This document shows positions 1 to 5,033 of a stretch of 5,033 bases of DNA, in pieces. The translations under genes were made by a program, and so were the position numbers. The stretch is taken from NCBI GenBank assembly GCA_029287695.1, contig JARFQQ010000185.1, positions 1 to 5,033 on the forward strand, written 5' to 3'. A model generated the notes under the pieces. It saw nothing but the letters and a program-made list of their open reading frames with translations. It ran no database searches and was not told the DNA's origin. Numbering within the stretch: position 1 is the first letter of the stretch; each line of letters begins with the position of its first letter. Source of the DNA: Gammaproteobacteria bacterium. GTDB lineage: Bacteria; Pseudomonadota; Gammaproteobacteria; Chromatiales; Chromatiaceae.

Positions 1-15
1 GAACAAAAGTCACTC

Positions 16-62
16 GGGTGCGCGCCGACGCGCGCATCAGATTAATCATCGCGAAGCGATTC
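16..62 (+). repeat. Double-hairpin intergenic repeat, copy A
   Basis: This unit holds two perfect small hairpins. The first is TGCGCGC (19-25) with loop CGAC and GCGCGCA (30-36). The second is ATCGC (48-52) with loop GAA and GCGAT (56-60). It matches copy B at 173-219 at 38 of 47 positions by hand count, with no gaps, and most differences fall in the linker or loops. Its right half, AATCATCGCGAAGCG at 44-58, recurs with one mismatch at 2942-2956. This looks like a dispersed REP-like intergenic element. Its function is unknown, and I do not recognise a named family. Confidence 0.7.
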
Positions 63-113
63 TAAATATAGATAATGATGAAAGAAGAAATAGTGCTGCC
101 CTTTGCCGCTCTA

Positions 114-127
114 TGACATCCCTGTCA
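114..127. repeat. Small inverted repeat (5-bp stem)
   Basis: TGACA (114-118) and TGTCA (123-127) are perfect inverted copies around a 4-base TCCC loop. No T-run follows, so it does not look like an intrinsic terminator. It may be a further module of the repeat cluster or a chance palindrome; the short stem makes chance quite possible. Confidence 0.3.
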
Positions 128-172
128 CCGCGGCATTAATCTATCCATAGCAGCCAGCACCGCTTTCAAATT

Positions 173-219
173 GGGTACGCGCCGAAGCGCGCATCCAATA
201 AGACATCGCGGAGCGATCC
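173..219 (+). repeat. Double-hairpin intergenic repeat, copy B
   Basis: This is a direct-orientation copy of the unit at 16-62, offset by exactly 157 bases. The first stem is TACGCGC (176-182), loop CGAA, GCGCGCA (187-193), with one A/C mismatch. The second is ATCGC (205-209), loop GGA, GCGAT (213-217), with a perfect stem. The 9-base distance from GCATC to the second hairpin is the same as in copy A, although the linker bases differ. Conserved arms with changed loops and linker suggest that the paired structure is what is maintained. Confidence 0.7.
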
Positions 220-272
220 AACACCCGACACAGATCATGAAAAATCCTTCCTGTGCCCGAAAAGGAAAAATC

Positions 273-281
273 TGTGCTAAT
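273..281 (+). promoter_or_regulatory. Possible extended -10 promoter for trpB2
   Basis: TG at 273-274, one base, then GCTAAT at 276-281 resembles an extended -10 element. No good -35 hexamer lies 16-18 bases upstream, so the call rests on the -10 alone. Transcription would begin near 288-290 and give a leader of roughly 37 bases. Its last bases overlap the palindrome at 280-291. This is a weak inference. Confidence 0.3.
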
Positions 282-291
282 TTCCGGAAAT
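280..291. promoter_or_regulatory. 12-base perfect palindrome, candidate operator
   Basis: ATTTCCGGAAAT reads identically on both strands and lies 34 bases before the trpB2 start, over the end of the candidate -10. Symmetry, AT-rich flanks and position suit a dimeric regulator's binding site. As RNA it has no room for a loop at its centre, so a DNA-level role is more likely than a hairpin. No specific regulator can be named, and chance is not excluded. Confidence 0.35.
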
Positions 292-311
292 AACAAAAAC
301 ACCACATAACC

Positions 312-320
312 AGAGGAGAA
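312..320 (+). promoter_or_regulatory. Strong Shine-Dalgarno for trpB2
   Basis: AGAGGAGAA lies with its GGAG core (315-318) seven bases before the ATG at 326. It is the best ribosome-binding site in the window and fixes the trpB2 start. By contrast, purT, folB, ftsY and ftsE have weak or no recognisable sites. Confidence 0.85.
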
Positions 321-325
321 TCACG

Positions 326-1678
326 ATGCAGCAAACCCGCTTCCTGCTCGATCAAAAAGACCTGCCGGACCACTGGTACAACGTCGTGGCTGACATGCCC
401 AACCCGCCGGCGCCCTATCTCGGCCCGGACGGTAATCCCGTGCCGCCGGAGGCGATGCTGCAAATATTTCCCGAGGCCCTAGTGATGCAGGAAGTCTCTG
501 CCGAGCGCTGGATTCCTATTCCGGATGAGGTGCGCGAGGCGCTGACCATGTGGCATCCATCGCCACTTATTCGTGCGACCCGACTCGAAAAGGCGCTCGG
601 CACACCGGCCAAGATCTATTTCAAAAACGAATCGGTCAGCCCGGCCGGCTCCCACAAGCCGAATACTGCCGTCGCCCAGGCGTATTACAACAAGCAGGCG
701 GGCATCAGGCGCCTGACGACCGAGACCGGTGCAGGGCAGTGGGGCTGCTCGCTGTCGCTGGCTGGCCAGATCTTCGGCCTCGACGTGCGCGTCTACATGG
801 TCAAGATCAGTTACGAACAGAAGCCCTACCGGCGCACGCTCATGCGGACATGGGGCGCAGAGGTCTTCGCAAGCCCGACCGACATGACAGAATCCGGTCG
901 GCATATCCTCGCGCAACATCCCGACTCCGATGGTTCGCTCGGCATTGCCATCTCCGAAGCAGTCGAGGAGGCTGCAGGCCGCGACGATACGAATTACGCG
1001 CTCGGCTCCGTCCTGAATCATGTGCTGTTGCACCAGACGATTATCGGCCAGGAGGCGAAGAAGCAGCTCGAGATGGCCGGCGACTACCCGGACATGATCT
1101 TCTCTCCCTGCGGCGGCGGCTCCTGCTTCGGCGGCATCGCATTCCCTTTCTTCGCCGACAAGGCAGCCGGCAAGGACGTCACGCTCGTCGCGGTCGAGCC
1201 GAGTTCCTGCCCGTCACTGACCAAGGGTGTCTACGCCTATGACGTCGGCGACACTGAGGGGCTGACGCCGCTCATGAAGATGTACACCCTCGGCCACGAT
1301 TTCATGCCACCGGGCATCCACGCCGGTGGTCTGCGCTACCACGGCGAATCAGCGCTGATCAGCCAGCTCTATGACGAGGGGCTCATCAATGCCATCGCCG
1401 TGCCGCAGACAGAGACATTCGAGGCCGGCGTTCTTTTCGCACGCACCGAGGGCATCGTGCCTGCACCCGAATCCTGCCATGCCGTCGCAGGCGCCATCCG
1501 CGAAGCCAGGCGCTGCAAGGAGACCGGCGAGGCCAAGACGCTGCTCTTCAACCTCTCGGGTCATGGTCACTTCGACATGAGTGCCTACGAGCGCTATCTG
1601 GACGGCGAACTGAAAGACTTCGACTACCCGGCAGAGGCCATCGCCGAGTCGTTGCAACACTTGCCCAAGGTCGGCTGA
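326..1678 (+). CDS. trpB2: TrpB2-type tryptophan synthase beta-like PLP enzyme
   Basis: This 450-residue fold-type II PLP enzyme belongs to the TrpB2 (TrpB-like) branch, which joins indole with serine or, in some characterised TrpB2 enzymes, O-phosphoserine to give tryptophan. Residues 1-70 form the N-terminal extension typical of TrpB2; classical TrpB is about 400 residues. Visible motifs are HPSPL (77-81), the PLP Schiff-base lysine K111 in GSHKPNTA, catalytic E133 in ETGAGQWG, the phosphate-binding loop CGGGSCFGG (262-270) and the C-terminal SGHGHFDM (411-418), which replaces the SGRGDKD type of classical TrpB. C267 stands where Asn is usual (GGGSN). No trpA or other trp gene is adjacent, so indole salvage, serine deamination or tryptophan synthesis with a distant TrpA are all possible. 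The start is set by a strong Shine-Dalgarno. purT follows 15 bases later, suggesting co-transcription. The family call is firm; the physiological reaction is inferred. Confidence 0.9.
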   Translation: MQQTRFLLDQKDLPDHWYNVVADMPNPPAPYLGPDGNPVPPEAMLQIFPEALVMQEVSAERWIPIPDEVREALTMWHPSPLIRATRLEKALGTPAKIYFKNESVSPAGSHKPNTAVAQAYYNKQAGIRRLTTETGAGQWGCSLSLAGQIFGLDVRVYMVKISYEQKPYRRTLMRTWGAEVFASPTDMTESGRHILAQHPDSDGSLGIAISEAVEEAAGRDDTNYALGSVLNHVLLHQTIIGQEAKKQLEMAGDYPDMIFSPCGGGSCFGGIAFPFFADKAAGKDVTLVAVEPSSCPSLTKGVYAYDVGDTEGLTPLMKMYTLGHDFMPPGIHAGGLRYHGESALISQLYDEGLINAIAVPQTETFEAGVLFARTEGIVPAPESCHAVAGAIREARRCKETGEAKTLLFNLSGHGHFDMSAYERYLDGELKDFDYPAEAIAESLQHLPKVG

Positions 1679-1693
1679 TCCGGAAACATCGAG

Positions 1694-2875
1694 ATGACCA
1701 GTATCGGCACCCCGCTCTCCCCCTCGGCCACACGCGTGCTTTTCTGCGGTGGCGGCGAACTCGGCAAGGAGGTCGTCATTGAACTGCAGCGGCTTGGCGC
1801 CGAGGTCATCGTGGTCGACCGTTATGCCAACGCGCCGGCGATGCAGGTTGCCCACCGGAGCCATGCGATCAACATGCTCGACGGCGAAGCGCTGCGCGCG
1901 GTCATCGAGGCGGAGAAACCGGATTATATCGTTCCCGAGATCGAGGCCATTGCGACCGATACGCTCGTAGGACTCGAGAGCGAGGGCTATACCGTGATAC
2001 CGACAGCGCAAGCCGCGAGGCTCACCATGAACCGCGAGGGTATCCGCCGCCTCGCAGCCGAGGAACTGGGTCTGCCGACATCGCCCTACCGCTTCGCAAC
2101 CTCGCGCGAGGAGTTCGACGCAGCCATTGCGGAGATCGGCATCCCCTGTGTCGTCAAGCCGATCATGAGCTCGTCGGGCAAGGGGCAAAGCACGATCCGC
2201 TCTGCAGCGGATATCGATCATGCCTGGGAGTATGCCCGGGAGGGTGGACGCGCGGGTGCCGGCAAGGTAATCATTGAGGGTTTTGTCGATTTCGATTACG
2301 AAATCACCCAACTGACGGTCCGTCATGCCGGTGGCACGCACTTTTGCAAACCGGTGGGCCATGTGCAGATCGGCGGCGACTACCGCCAGTCCTGGCAGCC
2401 GCAGCCGATGAGCGAGACAGCGCTGGCAAAGGCGCGGGAGATCGCGGCGAAGATCACTGGCGCGCTGGGTGGACGCGGCATCTTCGGGGTCGAACTCTTT
2501 ATCAGGGGCGATGAGGTCATCTTCAGCGAGGTTTCGCCACGCCCCCACGACACCGGCATGGTCACCATGATCTCCCAGGACCTGTCGCAATTTGCATTGC
2601 ACGCGCGCGCAATTCTCGGCCTGCCGATCCCGAACATCCATTTCCACGGTCCGTCTGCCAGCAGCGTGATTCTCGTCGAGGGCAGCTCGCAACAGGTGAC
2701 CTTCGAGAATCTCGAGGCCGTGCTGGCCGAGCCCGACACCCAGCTACGGCTTTTCGGCAAGCCGGAGGTCGATGGCGAGCGCCGAATGGGCGTCGTGCTT
2801 GCTCGCGGCGAGACGGTCGACGAGGCGCTTCAGAAGGCGAAGAAAGCCTCGGAAAGCGCCGTGATCAGACTCTGA
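1694..2875 (+). CDS. purT: Formate-dependent phosphoribosylglycinamide formyltransferase (GAR transformylase 2)
   Basis: PurT makes formyl-GAR from GAR, formate and ATP in the third step of purine synthesis, without 10-formyltetrahydrofolate. It is cytosolic and usually a homodimer. The 393 residues match the family length (E. coli 392). The N-terminal domain starts with [12 protein letters not shown] (15-26), and [13 protein letters not shown] (42-54) is characteristic. The ATP-grasp core carries the flexible P-loop SSSGKGQS (159-166). Metal-binding E267 and E279, and D286 in SPRPHDTGM, carry the same numbers as in E. coli, and K356 and R363/R364 are shifted by one. The ATG start is supported by an N-terminus resembling E. 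coli PurT; the ribosome site is weak (CGGAAA about 9 bases upstream), so translation may depend on trpB2 upstream. A likely terminator follows within 50 bases. All key residues are intact and the gene looks functional. Confidence 0.97.
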   Translation: MTSIGTPLSPSATRVLFCGGGELGKEVVIELQRLGAEVIVVDRYANAPAMQVAHRSHAINMLDGEALRAVIEAEKPDYIVPEIEAIATDTLVGLESEGYTVIPTAQAARLTMNREGIRRLAAEELGLPTSPYRFATSREEFDAAIAEIGIPCVVKPIMSSSGKGQSTIRSAADIDHAWEYAREGGRAGAGKVIIEGFVDFDYEITQLTVRHAGGTHFCKPVGHVQIGGDYRQSWQPQPMSETALAKAREIAAKITGALGGRGIFGVELFIRGDEVIFSEVSPRPHDTGMVTMISQDLSQFALHARAILGLPIPNIHFHGPSASSVILVEGSSQQVTFENLEAVLAEPDTQLRLFGKPEVDGERRMGVVLARGETVDEALQKAKKASESAVIRL

Positions 2876-2889
2876 AGTCTCCAGGGGCC

Positions 2890-2922
2890 GGGGGCAATCT
2901 GACTCCGCCCCCTGTTCGTTTT
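2890..2922 (+). terminator. Likely Rho-independent terminator of purT
   Basis: GGGGGC (2890-2895) pairs perfectly with GCCCCC (2907-2912) around an 11-base loop and is followed by TGTTCGTTTT. An alternative pairing uses CAGGGG (2882-2887) with CCCCTG (2909-2914). The hairpin begins 15 bases after the purT stop. The T-run is interrupted by G and C bases, so efficiency may be moderate. It would end the trpB2-purT transcript before it runs into folB. Confidence 0.65.
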
Positions 2923-2957
2923 GATGCGTGCATCAAAATCAAATCATCGCAAAGCGC
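2919..2957 (+). repeat. Double-hairpin repeat, degenerate copy C
   Basis: The left half is a 9-bp perfect hairpin: TTTTGATGC (2919-2927), a GT loop, then GCATCAAAA (2930-2938). It shares the GCATC border with copies A and B but has a different stem. The right half, AATCATCGCAAAGCG (2942-2956), matches copy A at 14 of 15 bases, although its second stem is degraded to about three pairs (CGC/GCG). The linker from GCATC to ATCGC is 11 bases rather than 9. Orientation is the same as copies A and B. Its first arm uses the T-run of the purT terminator. Confidence 0.5.
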
Positions 2958-2985
2958 AACAGAAAGAAAGCCGTCACGCAGTGAC
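2958..2985 (-). terminator. Possible terminator of folB
   Basis: Read on the minus strand just after the folB stop, GTCAC-TGC-GTGAC (2985 to 2973) forms a 5-bp hairpin followed by GGCTTTCTTTCTG, a U-rich transcript tail. Position and tail fit an intrinsic terminator; the short stem makes it weak. It may instead be another small-hairpin module of the repeat family. Confidence 0.4.
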
Positions 2986-2990
2986 AGAAA

Positions 2991-3347
2991 CTAATCCTTG
3001 TCGCCCCGCTCGATGATGATCCCGACACCGTCCGAGCCGCGCACGGCACCCTTCTTGTTCAGCGTCAGTCGAACCCAGGGCACCGAGAATTCCTCGCGGA
3101 TCACGCGGCAGATCTCCTCGGCGAGGGTCTCCACGAGCTGGAACTCGCTCTGTTCGACGAACTGTATCAGCCGTTTGGCAACTGCCTTGTAATTGAGGGT
3201 ATCGTTGATGTGGTCTGTCGCTGCGGCCCTGGCGATATCGGTTCCCATTTCAATATCGAGCACGACTGTCTGACGGATCTGGCGTTCCCACTGATAAATT
3301 CCGATGACAGTATCGATCCGAAGCTCTTTCAGGAATACAATGTCCAT
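2991..3347 (-). CDS. folB: Dihydroneopterin aldolase
   Basis: FolB cleaves 7,8-dihydroneopterin to 6-hydroxymethyl-7,8-dihydropterin and glycolaldehyde in folate synthesis, and many members also epimerise the substrate. The protein has 118 residues, normal for the family, and forms a cytosolic ring-shaped octamer of T-fold subunits. Visible hallmarks are IGIYQWER (15-22), LNYKAV (51-56) with Y53, the pterin-anchoring Glu E73 in VETLAEE, and K98 in LNKKGAVRG (96-104). Y53, E73 and K98 correspond to the active-site Tyr, Glu and Lys of E. coli FolB. The ATG gives an N-terminus (MDIVFL) very like E. coli. No Shine-Dalgarno precedes it, and a -10-like CATAAT sits six bases upstream, so the mRNA may be leaderless. 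It is transcribed away from ftsY and towards purT and appears monocistronic here. Confidence 0.95.
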   Translation of the reverse strand: MDIVFLKELRIDTVIGIYQWERQIRQTVVLDIEMGTDIARAAATDHINDTLNYKAVAKRLIQFVEQSEFQLVETLAEEICRVIREEFSVPWVRLTLNKKGAVRGSDGVGIIIERGDKD

Positions 3348-3359
3348 CTATTGATTATG
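3348..3359 (-). promoter_or_regulatory. Possible -10 element placing folB on a leaderless mRNA
   Basis: On the minus strand CATAAT (3359 to 3354), five of six bases matching TATAAT, is separated from the folB ATG by only six bases, which would place the transcription start at or next to the ATG. No good -35 hexamer is seen at 15-18 bases. This is an inference from position and the missing ribosome-binding site. Confidence 0.3.
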
Positions 3360-3361
3360 CG

Positions 3362-3388
3362 TTACGTTTGCGACACCGGCAGCATACT
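3362..3388 (+). promoter_or_regulatory. Weak promoter candidate for ftsY-ftsE
   Basis: TTACGT (3362-3367) and CATACT (3383-3388) could serve as -35 and -10 elements with a short 15-base spacer, giving a leader of about 25-30 bases before the ATG at 3422. The match is poor. A promoter is expected between these divergent genes, since the gap of 74 bases is the only space for one, but this exact placement is uncertain. Confidence 0.2.
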
Positions 3389-3421
3389 GAAACCGGCAGC
3401 GAGCGCCAACCGGACAAACCC

Positions 3422-4444
3422 ATGGTATTTGGATTCGGCAAGAAGAAACAGCCAGGCGACACCCTCCCTGATCACGATAGCGAAGCGGAACAGGCCGCCC
3501 CCCCGCAGCCGGACGAGGCCCCGGGGCAGGGTATGTTCGCGCGTCTCAGGGAGAAGCTCGGACGGACGCGCAGCAACCTGACAGACGGGCTCGCAAGCCT
3601 GCTACTCGGTCGCAAACAGATCGACGACGAGCTGCTGGAGGAACTCGAAACCCTGCTGCTGACGGCGGATGTGGGCATCGAGGCCACGCAGCGCATCATT
3701 GGCGATATCACCGCGAAGGTGAAGCGCAGGGAACTCTCCGATCCGGAAAAGCTCAATGGCGTACTGAAGCAGGAGCTTGCGCAGATCCTGGCAGATGCAA
3801 AGGCCCCCGAGAAACAGCCATCCGGGGAGAGGCCACGGGTCATTCTCATGGTGGGCATCAATGGCGCCGGCAAAACCACGACCATTGGCAAGCTTGCCAG
3901 GAAGTACCAGGCTGATGGCAAGAGTGTCATGCTCGCTGCCGGTGATACTTTCCGTGCAGCGGCCGTCGAGCAGCTCCAGGTCTGGGGCGAACGCAACAGT
4001 GTTCCTGTCATTGCGCAGCACACCGGGGCCGACAGCGCCTCGGTCATCTATGACGCCGTCGAGGCGGCGACAGCTCGCAAGGCAGATCTGCTCATCGCCG
4101 ATACGGCCGGGCGCCTGCATACCAAGACGAATCTCATGGAGGAGCTTGCGAAAATCGTGCGGGTCATGAAGAAGGTCGATCCGGAGGCGCCGCACGAGGT
4201 GATGCTCGTAGTCGATGGTGGTACGGGACAGAACGCGTTGCAGCAGGCGATCCAGTTCAACGAAGCGGTCGGCCTCACAGGCATCACCATCACCAAGCTC
4301 GATGGTACGGCAAAGGGCGGTATCCTTTTCGCCATTGCCGACAAGCTCAAGGTGCCGATTCGCTACATCGGTGTCGGTGAGGGCATCGATGACCTGCGCC
4401 CGTTCGATGCCGGCGAATTCATCGACGCCCTGTTCGAGGCATGA
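3422..4444 (+). CDS. ftsY: Signal recognition particle receptor FtsY (SRP GTPase)
   Basis: FtsY docks ribosome-SRP complexes at the inner membrane; it and Ffh activate each other's GTPase to hand nascent membrane proteins to SecYEG. The protein has 340 residues. Residues 1-38 are a short charged, Pro-rich A region, far shorter than the ~200 residues in E. coli. An amphipathic stretch at about 39-62 (FARLREKLGR...) may be the membrane-targeting helix, followed by the helical N domain to ~135. G-domain motifs are GINGAGKTTT (145-154), DTFRAAA (175-181), DTAGR (227-231), DGGTGQNA (265-272), TKLD (291-294), GTAKGG (295-300) and the closing IGVGEGIDDLRPF (316-328). The ATG at 3422 is chosen because MVFGFGKKK is a typical FtsY start and GGA lies seven bases upstream; an in-frame TTG at 3368 would add 18 unlike residues. 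Its stop overlaps the ftsE start. All GTPase motifs are intact. Confidence 0.96.
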   Translation: MVFGFGKKKQPGDTLPDHDSEAEQAAPPQPDEAPGQGMFARLREKLGRTRSNLTDGLASLLLGRKQIDDELLEELETLLLTADVGIEATQRIIGDITAKVKRRELSDPEKLNGVLKQELAQILADAKAPEKQPSGERPRVILMVGINGAGKTTTIGKLARKYQADGKSVMLAAGDTFRAAAVEQLQVWGERNSVPVIAQHTGADSASVIYDAVEAATARKADLLIADTAGRLHTKTNLMEELAKIVRVMKKVDPEAPHEVMLVVDGGTGQNALQQAIQFNEAVGLTGITITKLDGTAKGGILFAIADKLKVPIRYIGVGEGIDDLRPFDAGEFIDALFEA

Positions 4445-5033
4445 TTCAGTTCGACAATGTCAGCAAGCGATTTTCCGGTGGCAACTACGGCCTGTCGGAT
4501 ATCAGTCTGCAGATCGAGAATGGCGCCATGGCTTTCGTCACGGGACACTCGGGCGCCGGCAAGAGCACCCTGCTGAGACTCATCGCATTGCTCGAACGTC
4601 CAACGCGCGGGCAGTTGCTGATCGACGGCCGTAATATCGGCCGCCTGCCGGACAGGGATGTTCCCGCCCACCGCCGGCGTGTTGGCCTGATCTTCCAGGA
4701 TCACCGCCTGCTCAACGATCGCTCCGTCTTCGAGAATGTCGCCCTGCCATTACATGTGGCCGGGGTTTCCGTGCGCGAGGTCGGCAGGCGTGTACGCGCT
4801 GCACTCGACAAGGTCGGCCTGCTCAAGAAAGAGAAGAGCTTGCCGCTGACGCTCTCGGGCGGAGAGCAGCAGCGTGTCGGCATCGCGCGTGCAATTGTCT
4901 CGCGCCCGCCGATCCTGCTGGCCGATGAGCCAACGGGCAATCTCGACCCGGAACTGTCGCGGGAAATCATGGAACTCTTCCTGGCGTTCAACCAGGTTGG
5001 TATTACCATGCTGATCGCTTCACATGACCTCGA
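4441..5033 (+). CDS. ftsE: Cell division ABC transporter ATP-binding protein FtsE (partial, cut by window edge)
   Basis: FtsE is the cytoplasmic ATPase that pairs with membrane protein FtsX at the divisome and drives periplasmic activation of septal peptidoglycan amidases. 197 complete codons are visible of about 220 expected; no stop occurs before the edge. All ABC motifs are present: Walker [10 protein letters not shown] (35-43), Q-loop Q86 in IFQDHRLL, signature LSGGEQQR (138-145), Walker B ILLADEP with E163 (158-164), D-loop NLDP (167-170) and switch H195 in ASHDL. The beginning [11 protein letters not shown] is typical. The ATG overlaps the ftsY stop as ATGA (4441-4444), and GAGG at 4436-4439 lies too close to act as a normal ribosome site, so translational coupling to ftsY is likely. 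Other lipoprotein-type ABC ATPases (LolD, MacB) share the motifs, but position right after ftsY decides for FtsE. ftsX is expected just beyond the window. Confidence 0.95.
   Translation, partial: MIQFDNVSKRFSGGNYGLSDISLQIENGAMAFVTGHSGAGKSTLLRLIALLERPTRGQLLIDGRNIGRLPDRDVPAHRRRVGLIFQDHRLLNDRSVFENVALPLHVAGVSVREVGRRVRAALDKVGLLKKEKSLPLTLSGGEQQRVGIARAIVSRPPILLADEPTGNLDPELSREIMELFLAFNQVGITMLIASHDL

Larger units (their letters stand above)
1..325. other. Non-coding region upstream of trpB2, with repeats and leader
   Basis: No convincing gene is seen on either strand. Plus-strand frames are short: one closes at a TAA at 62-64, and an ATG at 75 gives only 13 codons. The region is a patchwork of small inverted repeats: two copies of a double-hairpin repeat, a separate 5-bp hairpin at 114-127 and a 12-base palindrome at 280-291. 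An AT-rich stretch lies at 61-90. The last ~85 bases read as a promoter and 5' leader for trpB2, ending in a strong Shine-Dalgarno. No tRNA, no Trp-codon leader peptide and no obvious riboswitch is visible. The gene to the left lies outside the window, so its orientation is unknown. Confidence 0.75.
2876..2990. other. Tail-to-tail intergenic region between purT and folB
   Basis: This 115-base gap separates convergent genes. In order it holds a GC-rich hairpin with a T-rich tail, an overlapping 9-bp hairpin belonging to repeat copy C, the right half of that repeat, a purine-rich stretch (2958-2970) and a 5-bp hairpin just beyond the folB stop. It contains no coding potential. Confidence 0.8.

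Noticed and set aside
1..64. A 3' coding end of an upstream gene in the frame closing at TAA 62-64
   Set aside because: The 20 residues are mostly repeat copy A translated; nothing resembles a protein family, so it cannot be supported.
75..116. A 13-codon ORF as a Trp leader peptide for attenuation
   Set aside because: It contains no Trp codon, has no ribosome site, and is more than 200 bases from trpB2 with no terminator/antiterminator pair evident.
16..219. CRISPR repeats
   Set aside because: Only two copies with 110 bases between them, imperfect identity and no cas genes.
479..1033. A 184-codon minus-strand open frame inside trpB2
   Set aside because: It is a shadow of the trpB2 coding frame with no ribosome site or family resemblance.
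1349..2692. A 447-codon open frame on the minus strand across the end of trpB2 and most of purT
   Set aside because: It lies antisense to two well-recognised genes, spans their junction, is rich in Arg, Ala and Asp as expected from a high-GC antisense frame, and shows no recognisable family motif.
3368..3421. A TTG start at 3368 extending ftsY by 18 residues
   Set aside because: The extension is unlike FtsY and covers the only space for the promoter, whereas ATG at 3422 gives a typical FtsY N-terminus.
3472..4195. Two overlapping minus-strand open frames (191 and 197 codons) inside ftsY
   Set aside because: ftsY motifs are intact throughout; the Ser-rich and low-complexity translations are typical antisense artefacts.
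4701..5009. A 102-codon minus-strand open frame
   Set aside because: It is antisense to ftsE, whose Q-loop, signature, Walker B and H-loop occupy this stretch in the plus frame.

Overview
The window looks like ordinary chromosome from a moderately GC-rich proteobacterium, most likely a gammaproteobacterium. The reasons are ftsY and ftsE overlapping by ATGA in the classical ftsY-ftsE-ftsX order, a PurT whose metal- and substrate-site residues sit at or within one residue of the E. coli numbers, and an E. coli-like FolB. The genus cannot be read from the sequence. No mobile element, CRISPR array, tRNA or rRNA was found.

Layout. Bases 1-325 are non-coding. They carry two copies of a ~47-base double-hairpin repeat (16-62 and 173-219), a small hairpin (114-127), a 12-base perfect palindrome (280-291) and a strong Shine-Dalgarno. 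A two-gene same-strand unit follows: a TrpB2-type tryptophan synthase beta-like PLP enzyme (326-1678) and, 15 bases on, purT (1694-2875). The short gap 2876-2990 lies between convergent genes. It holds a likely purT terminator, a third, degenerate copy of the repeat, and a hairpin with a U-rich tail that may end folB. folB (dihydroneopterin aldolase) runs on the minus strand (2991-3347). A 74-base divergent region separates it from ftsY (3422-4444, SRP receptor), which overlaps ftsE (4441 to the right edge, ABC ATPase of the FtsEX division complex; cut off by the window).

How the genes work together. ftsY-ftsE is a conserved membrane-targeting and cell-division operon that probably continues into ftsX beyond the edge. 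trpB2-purT is less standard: a TrpB2 without a neighbouring trpA, apparently co-transcribed with formate-dependent GAR formyltransferase. purT lies tail to tail with folB, so a folate-independent purine step sits beside a folate-synthesis gene; whether that matters is unknown.

The most notable points are the repeat family, which brackets the trpB2-purT pair in one orientation; a Cys where TrpB-type enzymes usually have Asn in the PLP phosphate loop of TrpB2; the palindrome in the trpB2 leader; and a possibly leaderless folB. There is no convincing evidence for a wholly new biological system here.
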